The notes beneath the pieces were generated by a model. It searched no databases. It had not been told where the DNA came from and was given only the letters and a program-made list of their open reading frames with translations. From contig DATGXQ010000041.1 in NCBI GenBank assembly GCA_035298905.1, positions 1-5,593 of the forward strand: a DNA stretch of 5,593 nt. The letters are read 5' to 3'. Numbering within the stretch: position 1 is the stretch's first letter; each line of letters begins with the position of its first letter. Below, in pieces: positions 5,234-5,593 of this stretch. The position numbers and the translations under genes were made by a program. This DNA comes from DATGXB01 sp035298905 (GTDB lineage: Bacteria > Cyanobacteriota > Cyanobacteriia > Cyanobacteriales > Nostocaceae).

Positions 5234-5593
5234 ATGAATGAAAGACAAACATGGAATTTTCTGGAACAAACAGTCATAGTTGAACAAGGTCAAGTTCAAT
5301 TAGAGGGAGAATTAGTAGTACCACAAAATGCCAAGGGAATAGTCATCTTTGGCTTGAGTAGTGGCAGTAATCGCTACAGTAGCCGCAATCGTTATTTAGC
5401 TCATTTGCTGCGTCAATATGAAGGACTAGCTACTTTAAGCATAGACTTATTAACGCCAGAAGAAGATATCATTGACCAGCGTACTCAGCATTTTCGTGGT
5501 GATTTAGCATTTCTAGCTGATAGATTAATTGCGGCAACTGACTGGTTGTTACAAAACCCCATTACCCATGATTTAAAAATTGGCTACTTTACC
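5234..5593 (+). CDS. Alpha/beta hydrolase (dienelactone hydrolase-like), N-terminal 120 residues
   Basis: The frame is open from ATG 5234 to the right edge. AGGA at 5222-5225 stands 8 bases before the start. The product begins MNERQTWNFLEQTVIVEQG and then shows an alpha/beta hydrolase N-terminal half: strand VVPQNAKGIVIFG, the loop LSSGSNRYSSRNRYLA (41-56), ATLSIDLLTPEEDIIDQR (67-83), DLAFLADRLIAATDWL (90-105), and DLKIGYFT at the edge. In this family the last strand leads straight into the G-x-S-x-G nucleophile elbow, so the catalytic serine lies just outside the window. From memory, related proteins read AHGSGSSRHS at the loop; here the H-G pair is L-S. It is probably co-transcribed with the upstream phosphoribosyltransferase. 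The spacer (5143-5233) shows no terminator, only a small direct repeat of GAAGTAA. The substrate is unknown. Confidence 0.87.
   Translation, partial: MNERQTWNFLEQTVIVEQGQVQLEGELVVPQNAKGIVIFGLSSGSNRYSSRNRYLAHLLRQYEGLATLSIDLLTPEEDIIDQRTQHFRGDLAFLADRLIAATDWLLQNPITHDLKIGYFT

Noticed and set aside
5090..5299. 69-codon minus-strand open frame with hydrophobic C-terminal part
   Set aside because: It is antisense across the end of the phosphoribosyltransferase gene, the spacer and the start of the hydrolase gene. The hydrophobic look comes from complementing AT-rich coding DNA.

Overview
The window looks like chromosomal DNA of a filamentous cyanobacterium of the Nostoc/Anabaena type. The evidence is as follows: four perfect HIP1 octamers (GCGATCGC) at 3577, 4714, 4829 and 4930; a Nostoc-style heptamer tandem repeat at 4093-4120; AT-rich DNA with long gene-free spacers; and gene families common in cyanobacteria, namely a LabA-like NYN protein, a COG1926-type phosphoribosyltransferase next to a hydrolase, and an OmpR/HAMP-kinase pair. 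The assignment rests on sequence style and remembered families; no database was searched.

Layout. Positions 1-1225 (minus strand) hold a two-component operon. An OmpR-family response regulator (509-1225) is followed, with a 4-base ATGA overlap, by a membrane histidine kinase (1-512) whose C-terminal half lies beyond the left edge. After a 258-bp spacer, 1484-2170 (minus) encodes a NYN/DUF88 protein of the LabA type. Positions 2171-3307 (1137 bp) contain no convincing gene. They do hold a strong composite hairpin with a plus-strand T-tract, a 14-bp palindrome, further hairpins and one 26-codon frame of unknown status. Positions 3308-3835 (minus) encode a universal stress protein with an intact ATP-binding motif. 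Positions 3836-4491 (656 bp) form the divergent intergenic region before the plus-strand genes and carry several inverted repeats, the heptamer repeat and a plausible promoter. Positions 4501-5142 (plus) encode a phosphoribosyltransferase, and 5234-5593 (plus) the N-terminal part of an alpha/beta hydrolase cut by the right edge.

How the genes may work together. The two-component pair is a membrane sensor plus a DNA-binding regulator whose stimulus cannot be read from the sequence. The phosphoribosyltransferase and hydrolase lie in tandem 91 bp apart. From memory, homologues of these two domains are often fused into one protein, which suggests a joint but undefined function. The universal stress protein is divergent from that pair, but shared regulation is not shown.

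No CRISPR array, rRNA, tRNA, transposase or clear mobile element was found. The least explained parts are the two long intergenic regions. The best lead there is a possible plus-strand small RNA ending at the hairpin at 2363-2443.
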